Part shown: piece after piece, positions 35,704-43,715 of the stretch
Layout: each line of letters begins with the position of its first letter
Position numbering within the stretch: the first letter of the stretch is position 1
Assembly: GCA_015060335.1 (NCBI GenBank)
Contig: SUYR01000007.1
Coordinates: 35,043 to 99,042, forward strand
Origin: Bacteroidales bacterium
Lineage (GTDB): Bacteria; Bacteroidota; Bacteroidia; Bacteroidales; UBA932
DNA: 64,000 nt
Direction of reading: 5' to 3'
Made by a program: the position numbers and the translations under genes
Notes under the pieces: model-generated
The model's input: the letters and a program-made list of their open reading frames with translations, nothing else
Told to the model about the DNA's origin: nothing
The model's database searches: none

Positions 35704-36816
35704 CTATGCGTTTGCGACTATTTCCTTCATCTTCTCATACTGCTCTTCCATTGAGCAAAGCAGCTTGTACTGAGCGTGTGTTCTTACAAGATTATGGTCT
35801 GGAGCATTTGTCTTGTAATATTTGTCACCGTCAATGTAGTCCATCAGGAAGCGGAGTACCTGCTCGAAAGTGATATAGCGTGCTGAGAATGCCAGCCACT
35901 CGAGTTCGCTCTCACAAAGAGTAGAACGGCGCTCAGAAAGATATCCTTCAGTATATGCCTTGAACATTTCAAGCGACATGCCCACGCGTGAAAGGTCTCT
36001 GTCATCCTCTGCTCCGGTATTGGTGTATGAGCGGATTGCGTCACCGAAGTCATTAAGCGATGTGCTGCTCATACATGTGTCCAGGTCGATCACACAGAGT
36101 ACTTCTCCTGCTGCATCGAACAGGATATTGCTGATCTTTGTGTCATTGTGTGTCACACGTGTAGGGATAGTTCCGTCTTCTACGAGGCTCCAGAACTTGA
36201 GCATCTCTTCCTTGCGTGATTCGATCCAGCTGATTTCTTCGGCGAGGTCTTTTACTCTGCCTGCAGCATCTGCTTTAAGAGCCTCATCCCACTGCTGGAA
36301 CCTCCAGCGGATGTTGTGGAATCCCTTGATAGTTTCGCTAAGAGGTGTGGTGAAGTCTGCGAGCTGTGCCTGGAATTTTCCTATTCCCTGGCCACCCTTG
36401 TATGCAAGTGCAGGAGTGTCAGCCTTCTCGTATGTGATTGATCCTTCGATGAATACGCAGACAGCCCAGAAATTACCATTCTCGTCTTTGTAGTACAGAT
36501 CGTAATGTGGCAGTGACTTTTCCTCTTCAGTCAGTGTTGCAGCATTCCTCTTTACTACAGTAAGCACCTCGCGCTCAGGGTCTCCACCTGCAGCAGCTAC
36601 CTTCGCCTTGATATGTTCCGTCACCATCAGTATGTTGTTCATCATTCCCGGTACATCAGGGAATACGATGTGATTCTTTCTCTGAAGGATGTACTTGCCG
36701 CCTTCTGATGTCTTGACGATGAATGTGTCGTTGATAAATCCGGGACCGAGAGGCTTTACCTCACTGATGCTGCCAGAAATGTCAAATCTGGTTGCGATTG
36801 AAATGTACTTTTCCAT
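35704..36816 (-). CDS. APH-fold sugar kinase, N-acetylhexosamine 1-kinase-like
   Basis: A 370-residue aminoglycoside-phosphotransferase-fold kinase. The catalytic loop is THNDTKISNILFD (His223, Asp225, Asn230) and the metal-binding residues are Asp244 and Asp246 in CVIDLDTCMSS. The N-terminal lobe has KPLGPGFINDTF. It resembles NahK-type kinases, which make GlcNAc-1-P or GalNAc-1-P for nucleotide-sugar salvage, but specificity is not provable from sequence. Its partner could be the nucleotidyltransferase at 1-1.9 kb. It is followed closely by the CBM9-like gene. Confidence 0.82.
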   Translation of the reverse strand: MEKYISIATRFDISGSISEVKPLGPGFINDTFIVKTSEGGKYILQRKNHIVFPDVPGMMNNILMVTEHIKAKVAAAGGDPEREVLTVVKRNAATLTEEEKSLPHYDLYYKDENGNFWAVCVFIEGSITYEKADTPALAYKGGQGIGKFQAQLADFTTPLSETIKGFHNIRWRFQQWDEALKADAAGRVKDLAEEISWIESRKEEMLKFWSLVEDGTIPTRVTHNDTKISNILFDAAGEVLCVIDLDTCMSSTSLNDFGDAIRSYTNTGAEDDRDLSRVGMSLEMFKAYTEGYLSERRSTLCESELEWLAFSARYITFEQVLRFLMDYIDGDKYYKTNAPDHNLVRTHAQYKLLCSMEEQYEKMKEIVANA

Positions 36817-36828
36817 GATTTAGTGTCA

Positions 36829-37230
36829 TTATATGTGTTTGATTATTATTCCTATCTTATCTGAGTCGTTCCATAGCCATACATAACCGTTTTCATCCGT
36901 CTTCTTCACCGTGAACGATATTCCTTCAAATGTCTTAGTCGATCTTCTGCCGGTCCATGTCACATCTGCCGTCAATATCTGCTCTTCTTCTACAGGCTTT
37001 TCAGAACATCTTATAGTAAACCAATTGGCAAGACGGTCTTCGTATATGCGGTATTCGTTCTTATGGTCGTTGAATCCCATCTGGTAACTTTGGCTCTCAT
37101 ATGTGACCTGAGGCTCTCCCCTCCATGTCAGGGATATTTCGGCTGGGGTATTGATGAAGTTCAATGTATCAGCCAGATAACATCCGCTCACTGCAAGTAC
37201 GACGGAAAGCAATATGATGATTCTTTTCAT
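36829..37230 (-). CDS. small Ig/BACON-like lipoprotein
   Basis: A 133-residue lipoprotein (lipobox AVSGC, Cys17). The mature part is one beta sandwich with alternating Trp/Tyr strands, similar to BACON-type modules but without enough match to name it. Its ATG shares a base with the M6 protease stop (TAATG), so it is coupled to that gene and may be an inhibitor, chaperone or anchor for it. That is inference from position. Confidence 0.7.
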   Translation of the reverse strand: MKRIIILLSVVLAVSGCYLADTLNFINTPAEISLTWRGEPQVTYESQSYQMGFNDHKNEYRIYEDRLANWFTIRCSEKPVEEEQILTADVTWTGRRSTKTFEGISFTVKKTDENGYVWLWNDSDKIGIIIKHI

Positions 37231-39383
37231 TATTCAGTCAGTTCGATTTCTTTGATTATTATATCTTTGCTGCCATCCTTGTGGGTGACGACGGCCTGTA
37301 AAGTGCCGTCATATGCCGGGCAGAAATAGAAACCTTTTTCCATCTCTATTTCCTTGCCGTCGAACTCCCAGCTCACCGGACTATCTGTATTCGCTACATG
37401 AAGAGGAATGCTATCGCCCTGTTTTATTTTGCTGCTGTTCATGTATATATATGGCCAGGTAATGGCAGGCTTTCTCTTTGTCATGAATGACAGCCTGTAG
37501 GCTTCCCCTATATTGTCCTCTCTCTCGAACCGTATCCTTGTCTCGTATGTGACATTACCACTTTCGAGACCTTCAATCTTGCAGGCATATTTCCCGTCCT
37601 CAAATTCCATGGGCACAACTGTGGTGTATCCATCGCTGCTTCCGCTTTTCTTCCACTCTACAGACGCGGTACCTTCCATCTGAAGGTCATGCTTGCTGAA
37701 TGTGATGATTGCTGCGTCCGGGAAAGTTGTGAATGATACATCTGTGACTTCCGGTACTTCGGACAGTGAGGCTGTCTTTGATGCACTGAATGTTATGTTT
37801 ACCCCGTCAGTCTTTATAGCCGTAATGGAAATGTCATGGTAATCACCATACCAATATGTCAGTCCTGGATTTCCCCCTGGAACAATTGCGGTGGCATTAT
37901 CCTGTGGGAAGAATATGCCTTTCAGACTTTGGTTGAAGTCGTTGTGACTTGTTATAAGGTCTGTCCTGCCATCTGCTTCAATAAGGTCTGCGCACTGGTG
38001 GGCATGTTCGGCATTGACTGTGTTTGCCTGCCATTTAGAATATGGCGTTGTACCTATGATCTCTGTAGCCTTTTTGTCAATATGATAGACAAGCATTCCT
38101 TTTCCGCCTATGAATTCGTCCCACCCTTCGTCATACCTGCATTCCAGCAGATAGTACTCATCTTCAATGCCGGACTCCAGCTTGTAGTATGTTCCGCTCT
38201 TATGTATTGGCTCCATGGTATATGTCTGTCCTTCCTCTATTATTATGGGTGAGGACAAACCCAGCAGTTCGCGGTCGATGCAATTGAGGTTAGGGGGTGT
38301 TGCTGAATTGTTGTTGTAATTGCCTCCGTCCATCAGGGACGTGTGCTTCCACAGAGCGGCTGCCCAGCCTCCATCCTTGTCTGAATCTGTGTCATACATG
38401 TCCACCAGACCCAGAGTGTGCCCGAATTCGTGGCAGAATGTTCCGATGCCGGTAAATGAACGGTCTCCTGTTATTTCAGCGGAACAGGCATATCTGTCAA
38501 TCCGCTTTCCGTCACAGAAGAGATTGATCTTTTCTCCGCTGTATATGTAGTATTGATGTGGCCATATCAGGTCCGGCTGACTGCTGTGTTCAGATTCGCT
38601 TAGACCCGCATAGAAGACATATACATTATCGACAATTCCGTCTCCATCCTGATCGTATTGTGCAAAATCTATATTGCCGTCAGCAGCCTTGCATGCTTCG
38701 GTCACCATGTCCCAGGGACGTATGTCAGTGCCGTCAGCTCCGTTCTTGCCATAGTGCTCTGACGGCCATGAAAGTGTGATGATGTCACTTACGTCAAAGT
38801 TGAATTCCCAGTTTTCTCCAAACTGAGATTCATAATAATCTTTTGCACTTCCGGTGCCGTTATAATCCTTCTGGTTGAGCAGGTTGTGGAAGTCTTCCTT
38901 TCTGAATGTGAATTTTATGTCGGAGAATTCCACGAGCAGGGCGATGCCTCTTTTCTGTATTGTCTCTTCGGACGATCTTGTCAGGACTGCCTGCTGCCGG
39001 ATTGTCTCGAGTGCCTTAAGTGCACTTTCCTGTCCTGCTGCCCTGATTTCCATGCTTCTTTCTGTAAGAAGATGGTATGGAATGTCTCTGGATGCCTCGA
39101 TGACTGATGCCGGTGCATTTCCTATATGATATCCCGTGCATTCCAATATACCCTCACCATTATATATGCCGTAGCACCACCATCCCTGGTCATCTCTTAC
39201 AATCGCACATCCGTCCTTGGTCTTTCTGATCTTGATCCATTCGTCTCCGGTGACGGTTACAGAGAAACTTGTGCCGTCAGGCTGAGTGTAAACGGCATCA
39301 GTATTGCGGACAGGACTTCCGACTGCCTCCATCAGGAATATGAAAGCAGACAATAATGTCGTCAGGATGCGTCTAAGGTACAT
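37230..39383 (-). CDS. secreted M6-family metalloprotease
   Basis: A 717-residue protein with a Sec signal peptide and an M6 (immune-inhibitor-A-like) catalytic domain. The zinc site is in FCHEFGHTLGLVDMYDTD (His318, Glu319, His322, with Asp as possible third ligand region), preceded by NVYVFYAGLSES. Residues from about 530 are fibronectin/Ig-like modules (MEFEDGKYACKIEGLESGNV). It shows neither a lipobox nor a clear T9SS C-terminal domain. M6 enzymes degrade extracellular proteins. It is in an operon with the small lipoprotein. Confidence 0.88.
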   Translation of the reverse strand: MYLRRILTTLLSAFIFLMEAVGSPVRNTDAVYTQPDGTSFSVTVTGDEWIKIRKTKDGCAIVRDDQGWWCYGIYNGEGILECTGYHIGNAPASVIEASRDIPYHLLTERSMEIRAAGQESALKALETIRQQAVLTRSSEETIQKRGIALLVEFSDIKFTFRKEDFHNLLNQKDYNGTGSAKDYYESQFGENWEFNFDVSDIITLSWPSEHYGKNGADGTDIRPWDMVTEACKAADGNIDFAQYDQDGDGIVDNVYVFYAGLSESEHSSQPDLIWPHQYYIYSGEKINLFCDGKRIDRYACSAEITGDRSFTGIGTFCHEFGHTLGLVDMYDTDSDKDGGWAAALWKHTSLMDGGNYNNNSATPPNLNCIDRELLGLSSPIIIEEGQTYTMEPIHKSGTYYKLESGIEDEYYLLECRYDEGWDEFIGGKGMLVYHIDKKATEIIGTTPYSKWQANTVNAEHAHQCADLIEADGRTDLITSHNDFNQSLKGIFFPQDNATAIVPGGNPGLTYWYGDYHDISITAIKTDGVNITFSASKTASLSEVPEVTDVSFTTFPDAAIITFSKHDLQMEGTASVEWKKSGSSDGYTTVVPMEFEDGKYACKIEGLESGNVTYETRIRFEREDNIGEAYRLSFMTKRKPAITWPYIYMNSSKIKQGDSIPLHVANTDSPVSWEFDGKEIEMEKGFYFCPAYDGTLQAVVTHKDGSKDIIIKEIELTE

Positions 39384-39448
39384 AATGTTTCGGTTTTAGC
39401 AAAAAAGCACGTATATTTGCATACAGAATTGCAAGTTACACATTTTTT

Positions 39449-40423
39449 ATGAGAATCAATAGAATTATTCTGTCATTATCTCTTGTCGCTGTCTTTTTTG
39501 ATGCTATGGCGCAAGAGTCTATCGTAAGGAAAATCAATGAGTACGGTAAGTTTGACACCTTTTGCCAGAGGGAAATCAAAGAATCTTCCCTTATTGGCGG
39601 AGCGACGAAATATCTGTATGAGTTCTATGGTGAGCCGACGGATACACTGAGAACTGGAAAGACTCCGTATTCATCCCCTGAGGACTATCTTTGGAGGACA
39701 AATAATGTTCTTGCAGTTGTCGCAGGAATCGTAAAGACCAATACCACAGTATTTCCGGAAAAAAGAGGCGATGGCTACTGTGCAAGGGTAGAGGCTCATA
39801 TCGAAGAAGTAAAGGCGCTCGGAATTGTGAATATGGATGTGGTGTGCCAGGGCGCACTTCTTGTCGGTGCTCTGCCGGAGCCTATCAAGGATACAAAGTC
39901 GCCGATGGCCAAAGTGATATACGGACTTCCGTTTGAGGGCAGCCCTAAGGCATTGAAATTTGACTATAAGGCTGATGTCGGTCATGAGGTATATCGTGGT
40001 ACAGGTTTCTCGAAACTAAAGCCTCTCGGCTATCCTGACGATGCCGAAGTTACAGTTGTTCTGCAGAAGAGGTGGGAAGACGAAGATGGCAATGTTCATG
40101 CATTGCGTGTTGGAACCGGAATAGAACGTATTTCCGAGGATGTGTCGGAGTGGGTGAACGGTCATGAACTGAAGATCCATTATGGTGATATCACGTCTGA
40201 GCCTTTCTATAAGGAATATATGGGCTTGAAGACCGACCCGGAGACTGCTTATCATGCCCTGAACAGCAAAGGGGAAAATGTGATTGTGCAGGAAGATGGT
40301 TGGGCTGCTGCTGATGTTGAGCCGAACTATATCATGATACACTTTATAGCAAGTTGCGGCAAAGCTTTCTATGGTGGTGTGGGAAATACATTGTGGCTGG
40401 ACAATGTCGAACTTGTCATGTAG
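39449..40423 (+). CDS. PCMD-domain protein (putative carbohydrate metabolism)
   Basis: A 324-residue secreted protein (signal peptide ending near FDAMAQES). The body fits the PCMD family, a Bacteroidota jelly-roll-like domain, with ARVEAHIEE, a GLPFEGSPKALKFDYKADVG strand pair and the closing GVGNTLWLDNVEL. The family is named only as putative carbohydrate metabolism and is common among surface proteins near PULs. A TATATTTG -7 box sits about 30 nt upstream, though its -33 box is weak. Confidence 0.78.
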   Translation: MRINRIILSLSLVAVFFDAMAQESIVRKINEYGKFDTFCQREIKESSLIGGATKYLYEFYGEPTDTLRTGKTPYSSPEDYLWRTNNVLAVVAGIVKTNTTVFPEKRGDGYCARVEAHIEEVKALGIVNMDVVCQGALLVGALPEPIKDTKSPMAKVIYGLPFEGSPKALKFDYKADVGHEVYRGTGFSKLKPLGYPDDAEVTVVLQKRWEDEDGNVHALRVGTGIERISEDVSEWVNGHELKIHYGDITSEPFYKEYMGLKTDPETAYHALNSKGENVIVQEDGWAAADVEPNYIMIHFIASCGKAFYGGVGNTLWLDNVELVM

Positions 40424-40445
40424 CCGCAGACGGAGATAAATTGAA

Positions 40446-40479
40446 AAGGGGTCACAAGCAATATGCATTGTGGCCCCTT
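40446..40479 (+). terminator. Stem-loop after the PCMD gene
   Basis: A 12-bp stem (AAGGGGTCACAA with TTGTGGCCCCTT, one T-G pair) and a 10-base loop, 23 bases after the stop. It lacks a T run, so termination may be weak. Confidence 0.55.
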
Positions 40480-40558
40480 AAACGTGTACTAAAACCTAAA
40501 CCTGATACAAAGATGCAAAATGGTTTGCGAATGTTGCAAAGAAAATGCAATATTTTTC

Positions 40559-40587
40559 AAAAAAAATGACTACCCGGCGGGTAGTCA
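40559..40587 (-). terminator. Rho-independent terminator of the histone-like gene
   Basis: A 9-bp stem (TGACTACCC / GGGTAGTCA) with a three-base loop, followed on the minus strand by eight T. It lies just past the stop of the histone-like gene. Confidence 0.8.
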
Positions 40588-40607
40588 CTGATCTGCTGGT
40601 GTGAAAA

Positions 40608-40781
40608 TTATTTAGCAGCCTCGATAGAAGCCTTTCTAAACTCCTTCATCATCTTCTCAAGTGCGAGTGAAGACTTACGAGCGCGAGCGCCAGCTGCCTT
40701 GTTACCCTTTTCTGCCTGAGCAGCAGCGTTAGCTGCGAAAACTTCGTACTCAGCTACAATAGCATTTACAAGCTCTTTCAT
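40608..40781 (-). CDS. histone H1-like DNA-binding protein
   Basis: A 57-residue protein, MKELVNAIVAEYEVFA then ANAAAQAEKGNKAAGARARK, ending EKMMKEFRKASIEAAK. It is Ala/Lys rich with a central GNKAAGARARKSS stretch, the signature of the small histone H1-like proteins common in Bacteroidota. These are thought to bind DNA as nucleoid proteins. It has its own terminator and a hairpin-forming 5' region (40809-40832). Confidence 0.85.
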   Translation of the reverse strand: MKELVNAIVAEYEVFAANAAAQAEKGNKAAGARARKSSLALEKMMKEFRKASIEAAK

Positions 40782-40909
40782 TGTTTGTGTAATTTAATCG
40801 GTTAAACTTTTAGCGTAAAAATTTTCGCTAAAGTATGTCTAATTTTTTGAAAAAACAAACAAATGCTTGAAAAACATGCATTTCCACACTCTAATGTGCT
40901 GTTTTCCGC

Positions 40910-41482
40910 CTATTGCTTAGGCTTTGTATTCACGGTGTTCATAGCTCTGTCAGCTCCGATAGTAGCCCATGCCTTCACTCCGTCAATTACCCTTTTTGAA
41001 ATCTCCGGCATCTGTTCGAGTTCTTCCTTTGCAAGCTCTCCGAGAACATATCCTACCTGCTGCCCTCTTCCGAATTCGTTGCCGATGCCGACCCTTATGC
41101 GGGCATATTCCTGCGATCCGAGAAGTTCTGTGATGTTAGTCAGTCCGTTATGACCTCCGGCACTGCCGTTCTTCCGCAGTCGCAGAGTGCCGAACGGAAT
41201 GTTAAGGTCGTCAGAAATTACCAGAATGTTTTCGATAGGAATCTTCAGTTCGTTCATCCAATAACGGACAGCCTTTCCACTGAGATTCATATATGTGGAG
41301 GGCTTGAGCAGGTGGAATCTCCTGCCCTTGAAGGAAACAGTCGTCATGCTGCCGTATCTTCCAGACTCAAAAACAGAATTGGATGCCTGAGCCCAGGCAT
41401 CCAATACCATAAATCCCATGTTGTGTCTGGTGTTGGCATATTCGACGCCGATATTTCCTAAACCGACGATCAAATAATTCAT
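40910..41482 (-). CDS. pth: peptidyl-tRNA hydrolase
   Basis: A 190-residue Pth with the active-site block NTRHNMGF (catalytic His20) and the SDDLNIPFGTLRLRKNGSAGGHNGL region with the peptidyl-tRNA contact residues. It releases peptides from tRNAs dropped from ribosomes. It follows rplY by 11 bp, a common order, and is likely co-transcribed. Confidence 0.96.
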   Translation of the reverse strand: MNYLIVGLGNIGVEYANTRHNMGFMVLDAWAQASNSVFESGRYGSMTTVSFKGRRFHLLKPSTYMNLSGKAVRYWMNELKIPIENILVISDDLNIPFGTLRLRKNGSAGGHNGLTNITELLGSQEYARIRVGIGNEFGRGQQVGYVLGELAKEELEQMPEISKRVIDGVKAWATIGADRAMNTVNTKPKQ

Positions 41483-41493
41483 ACCAGTTCAGA

Positions 41494-42078
41494 TTACTTC
41501 TTGCTCTGCTCCATCTTAGCCTGCTGAGTAGCACGTGTAGGACGTACTGAGCAGATGATAGTAGCCTTAGGAGAAACAATTGTAACGCCTTCGAAGTTGA
41601 GGTCGCCAGCAACGATCTGCTTGCCGATCATAAGGTGAGTTGAATCAACCTCAAGAACGTCAGGAAGGTTGTTCATCATAGCGCTTACGCGGAGCTTGCG
41701 GCTTGAAACGAGGAGCTTACCACCCATCTTCACACCCTCTGAGTGACCTGTAACCTTGACAGGAACCTCGATGGTTACCGGCTTCTCTTCGCCTACTGCG
41801 AGGAAATCTACATGAAGAGCCTCGTCAGTTACAGGGTGATACTGTACTTCGTGAAGCACTGCATACATCTTTGCGCCGTTGCTGAGCTCGAGGTCAATGA
41901 TATATGAGTTAGGAGTGTGAGTGATAGTCTTGAGATCCTGTGCCTCTACAGAGAAAAGAACATTCTCGATGCCAAGTCCATAAATGTTGCAAGGAACCTG
42001 TCCTGCTCTGCGAACTGCCTTTACTGCAGCCTTGTTGCCAGCCTCACGGATCTGGCCTTTGAGTTCTACGTGTTTCAT
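41494..42078 (-). CDS. rplY: 50S ribosomal protein L25 / Ctc form
   Basis: A 194-residue two-domain L25: N-terminal 5S rRNA-binding L25 domain (about 1-90, beginning MKHVELKGQIREAGNKAAVKAV without the extra length) and the TL5-type C-terminal beta domain (about 95-175, with VKVTGHSEGVKMGG). It binds loop E of 5S rRNA. A roughly 200-nt structured leader separates it from its promoter, which is unusual for a ribosomal gene and may carry regulation. Confidence 0.94.
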   Translation of the reverse strand: MKHVELKGQIREAGNKAAVKAVRRAGQVPCNIYGLGIENVLFSVEAQDLKTITHTPNSYIIDLELSNGAKMYAVLHEVQYHPVTDEALHVDFLAVGEEKPVTIEVPVKVTGHSEGVKMGGKLLVSSRKLRVSAMMNNLPDVLEVDSTHLMIGKQIVAGDLNFEGVTIVSPKATIICSVRPTRATQQAKMEQSKK

Positions 42079-42280
42079 TGTTTGTTAGAAAATTAAAATG
42101 TGTTACTCAGTTTTTACTGTCAGAAGACCTTGCTTTCTTCGTTGGACATCACCTCCAAAATCCTCACAACCGAAAGGTTGCTCCGGTTTTGTCGGTTAGT
42201 CCGCCTTGAAATCGGCGGCTTCTGCCGTAAAAACCCCATTGCACCAAAAAGCACCATGCTTTTTAGACCAAATTTTTTGG
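42079..42280 (-). promoter_or_regulatory. Structured 5' leader of rplY
   Basis: About 200 nt between the promoter and the rplY ATG. On the minus strand it has several small hairpins: GCCGCC/GGCGG and AACC/GGTT around TTTC are clear. It also encloses a 39-codon reading frame (42120-42239) with a basic N-terminal half. It resembles no riboswitch I can name. It could be an L25 autoregulatory element or an uncharacterised leader. Confidence 0.5.
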
Positions 42281-42285
42281 GGCTG

Positions 42286-42315
42286 CAAAGATAGATAAAT
42301 TATTTGAATATCAAA
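42286..42315 (-). promoter_or_regulatory. rplY-pth promoter
   Basis: On the minus strand TTTG, 18 nt, TATCTTTG. It lies directly after the end of the C11 protease gene and starts the long rplY leader. Confidence 0.65.
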
Positions 42316-42329
42316 TATTTTACAGGGAA

Positions 42330-43628
42330 TTATTGCACAAGACCTGTGGCTTTGTTCCATTCGAGGGTCCTGTAGAAGTTGTTAAGGTATCCTCTGTCAG
42401 TGAACGGAAGGTACATGCTCAGTCCGCTGTGCTTCTCGAGCTTGATGTCAGAGATGAACTCCGGTGTGGCTGCCTTATATACCACACATCCTTCCAAAGC
42501 AGTCTTGAGCCTTTCCTTATGGTCTTCGGAGAGGTCACAGAACATGGCTATGTCCTCGAGGTCGTAGAACCATTGGTGGATGCCGGCATTGGTGAGCCTG
42601 TAGTATCTCTGGATCTTCATCGAGCCTTCAAGGGCTGCGATGCGCGTCCTGTGTGCGTCGAATATCTCGCTACACACCTCCGCAAGAGGGCCCAGCCTTG
42701 TGCAGTCAATCAGTGATATTGTGGCAGACTTGTATTGTCCGGACTGGTCATTGTAGTAATTGAAGAAATTTTCGCAGAAACCTTTGAGGTCACCGTTTCT
42801 GTTGAATATGTATTTCAACATCGTTGTATATTCCATTCCGTCTGCGAGTATTTCTGTCTGTGATGCTACAAGGAAATCCGTGTTGTTGCGAAGCTCGTAT
42901 GCCACCTCTATGCCGCCCATGAAGCATGCGTCAAAAATTATCGCGTTCATCTTCATCGGAAAGGCGTCCTTCATATCGGTGATATTCATCTCATGGTATG
43001 TTCCGGTGGTTATGTTCTGGATGCCGAATCCCTTTACGACAGGACCGCCGTCTTCGGGTGTCACGCCCCAATATGGCTGATGTCCCCTGACTGTCCTCAT
43101 GCGAGGAATCCATGTGTCAGAATATTGCTTTTCGTAGAAATTAGGATCGTTGCAGTAATCCGCAGGAGTCCAGCCGGTACCGTGAGAAGAGAACAATATG
43201 CTGTATTCTGCCTCCTGGTATCTGTCCTTTATATATGATAACACGTTGTGCAGTGTCTCCTTGGATGCCGATACTGTATTTGGGTCATATGTCACTATCG
43301 TGTCTCTCACCACTCCGCCGGACTTCGTCTTCTTCAGTTCGATGAGAACAGGGGAGTTGGGCGTTGAATAGCTGCCTCGTGTTTTTGTACTATGACTGTA
43401 AATGACGACATGACTGTTGCATGGTACGGAAGAGTAGCTCTTGGAAAGTTCTTCGATGTCCTGTTTGAGATAGTTGCTGAGGTTGTTGAAGCCTATGGAG
43501 TACACTATGAATACTCTCTTGGGCCCGGTGCAGATGTGATCTTCACAGGCACAGAAACCGATGAGCAGGGCTGTCAATAGAACGAGCCTTAAGCATGCTT
43601 TACCATATATGTTGCGGAAAAGAGTCAT
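42330..43628 (-). CDS. clostripain-family (C11) cysteine peptidase, lipoprotein
   Basis: A 432-residue lipoprotein (signal LLIGFCAC, lipid anchor Cys26 or Cys28). The C11 dyad is His149 (FSSHGTGW) and Cys235 (IIFDACFMGG), with the family's preceding ILFS strand. Clostripain-like enzymes cut after basic residues and are auto-activated; Bacteroidales homologues act at the cell surface on host or bacterial proteins. No internal cleavage site can be fixed by eye. It is monocistronic and divergent from the second M49 gene. Confidence 0.88.
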   Translation of the reverse strand: MTLFRNIYGKACLRLVLLTALLIGFCACEDHICTGPKRVFIVYSIGFNNLSNYLKQDIEELSKSYSSVPCNSHVVIYSHSTKTRGSYSTPNSPVLIELKKTKSGGVVRDTIVTYDPNTVSASKETLHNVLSYIKDRYQEAEYSILFSSHGTGWTPADYCNDPNFYEKQYSDTWIPRMRTVRGHQPYWGVTPEDGGPVVKGFGIQNITTGTYHEMNITDMKDAFPMKMNAIIFDACFMGGIEVAYELRNNTDFLVASQTEILADGMEYTTMLKYIFNRNGDLKGFCENFFNYYNDQSGQYKSATISLIDCTRLGPLAEVCSEIFDAHRTRIAALEGSMKIQRYYRLTNAGIHQWFYDLEDIAMFCDLSEDHKERLKTALEGCVVYKAATPEFISDIKLEKHSGLSMYLPFTDRGYLNNFYRTLEWNKATGLVQ

Positions 43629-43657
43629 ATATCATATTTAATTGGCTTGCAAATATA

Positions 43658-43686
43658 TTGATTTTTCAGCGAATTTTGTATATTTG
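43658..43686 (+). promoter_or_regulatory. Promoter of the second M49 peptidase gene
   Basis: TTG (43658-43660), 18 nt, TATATTTG (43679-43686), 29 nt upstream of the ATG. Confidence 0.6.
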
Positions 43687-43715
43687 TCACTTAGACATGA
43701 CTAATACCAAACTTT

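Noticed and set aside
37230..39383. M6 protease as a type IX secretion substrate
   Set aside because: The C-terminus lacks a recognisable sorting domain.
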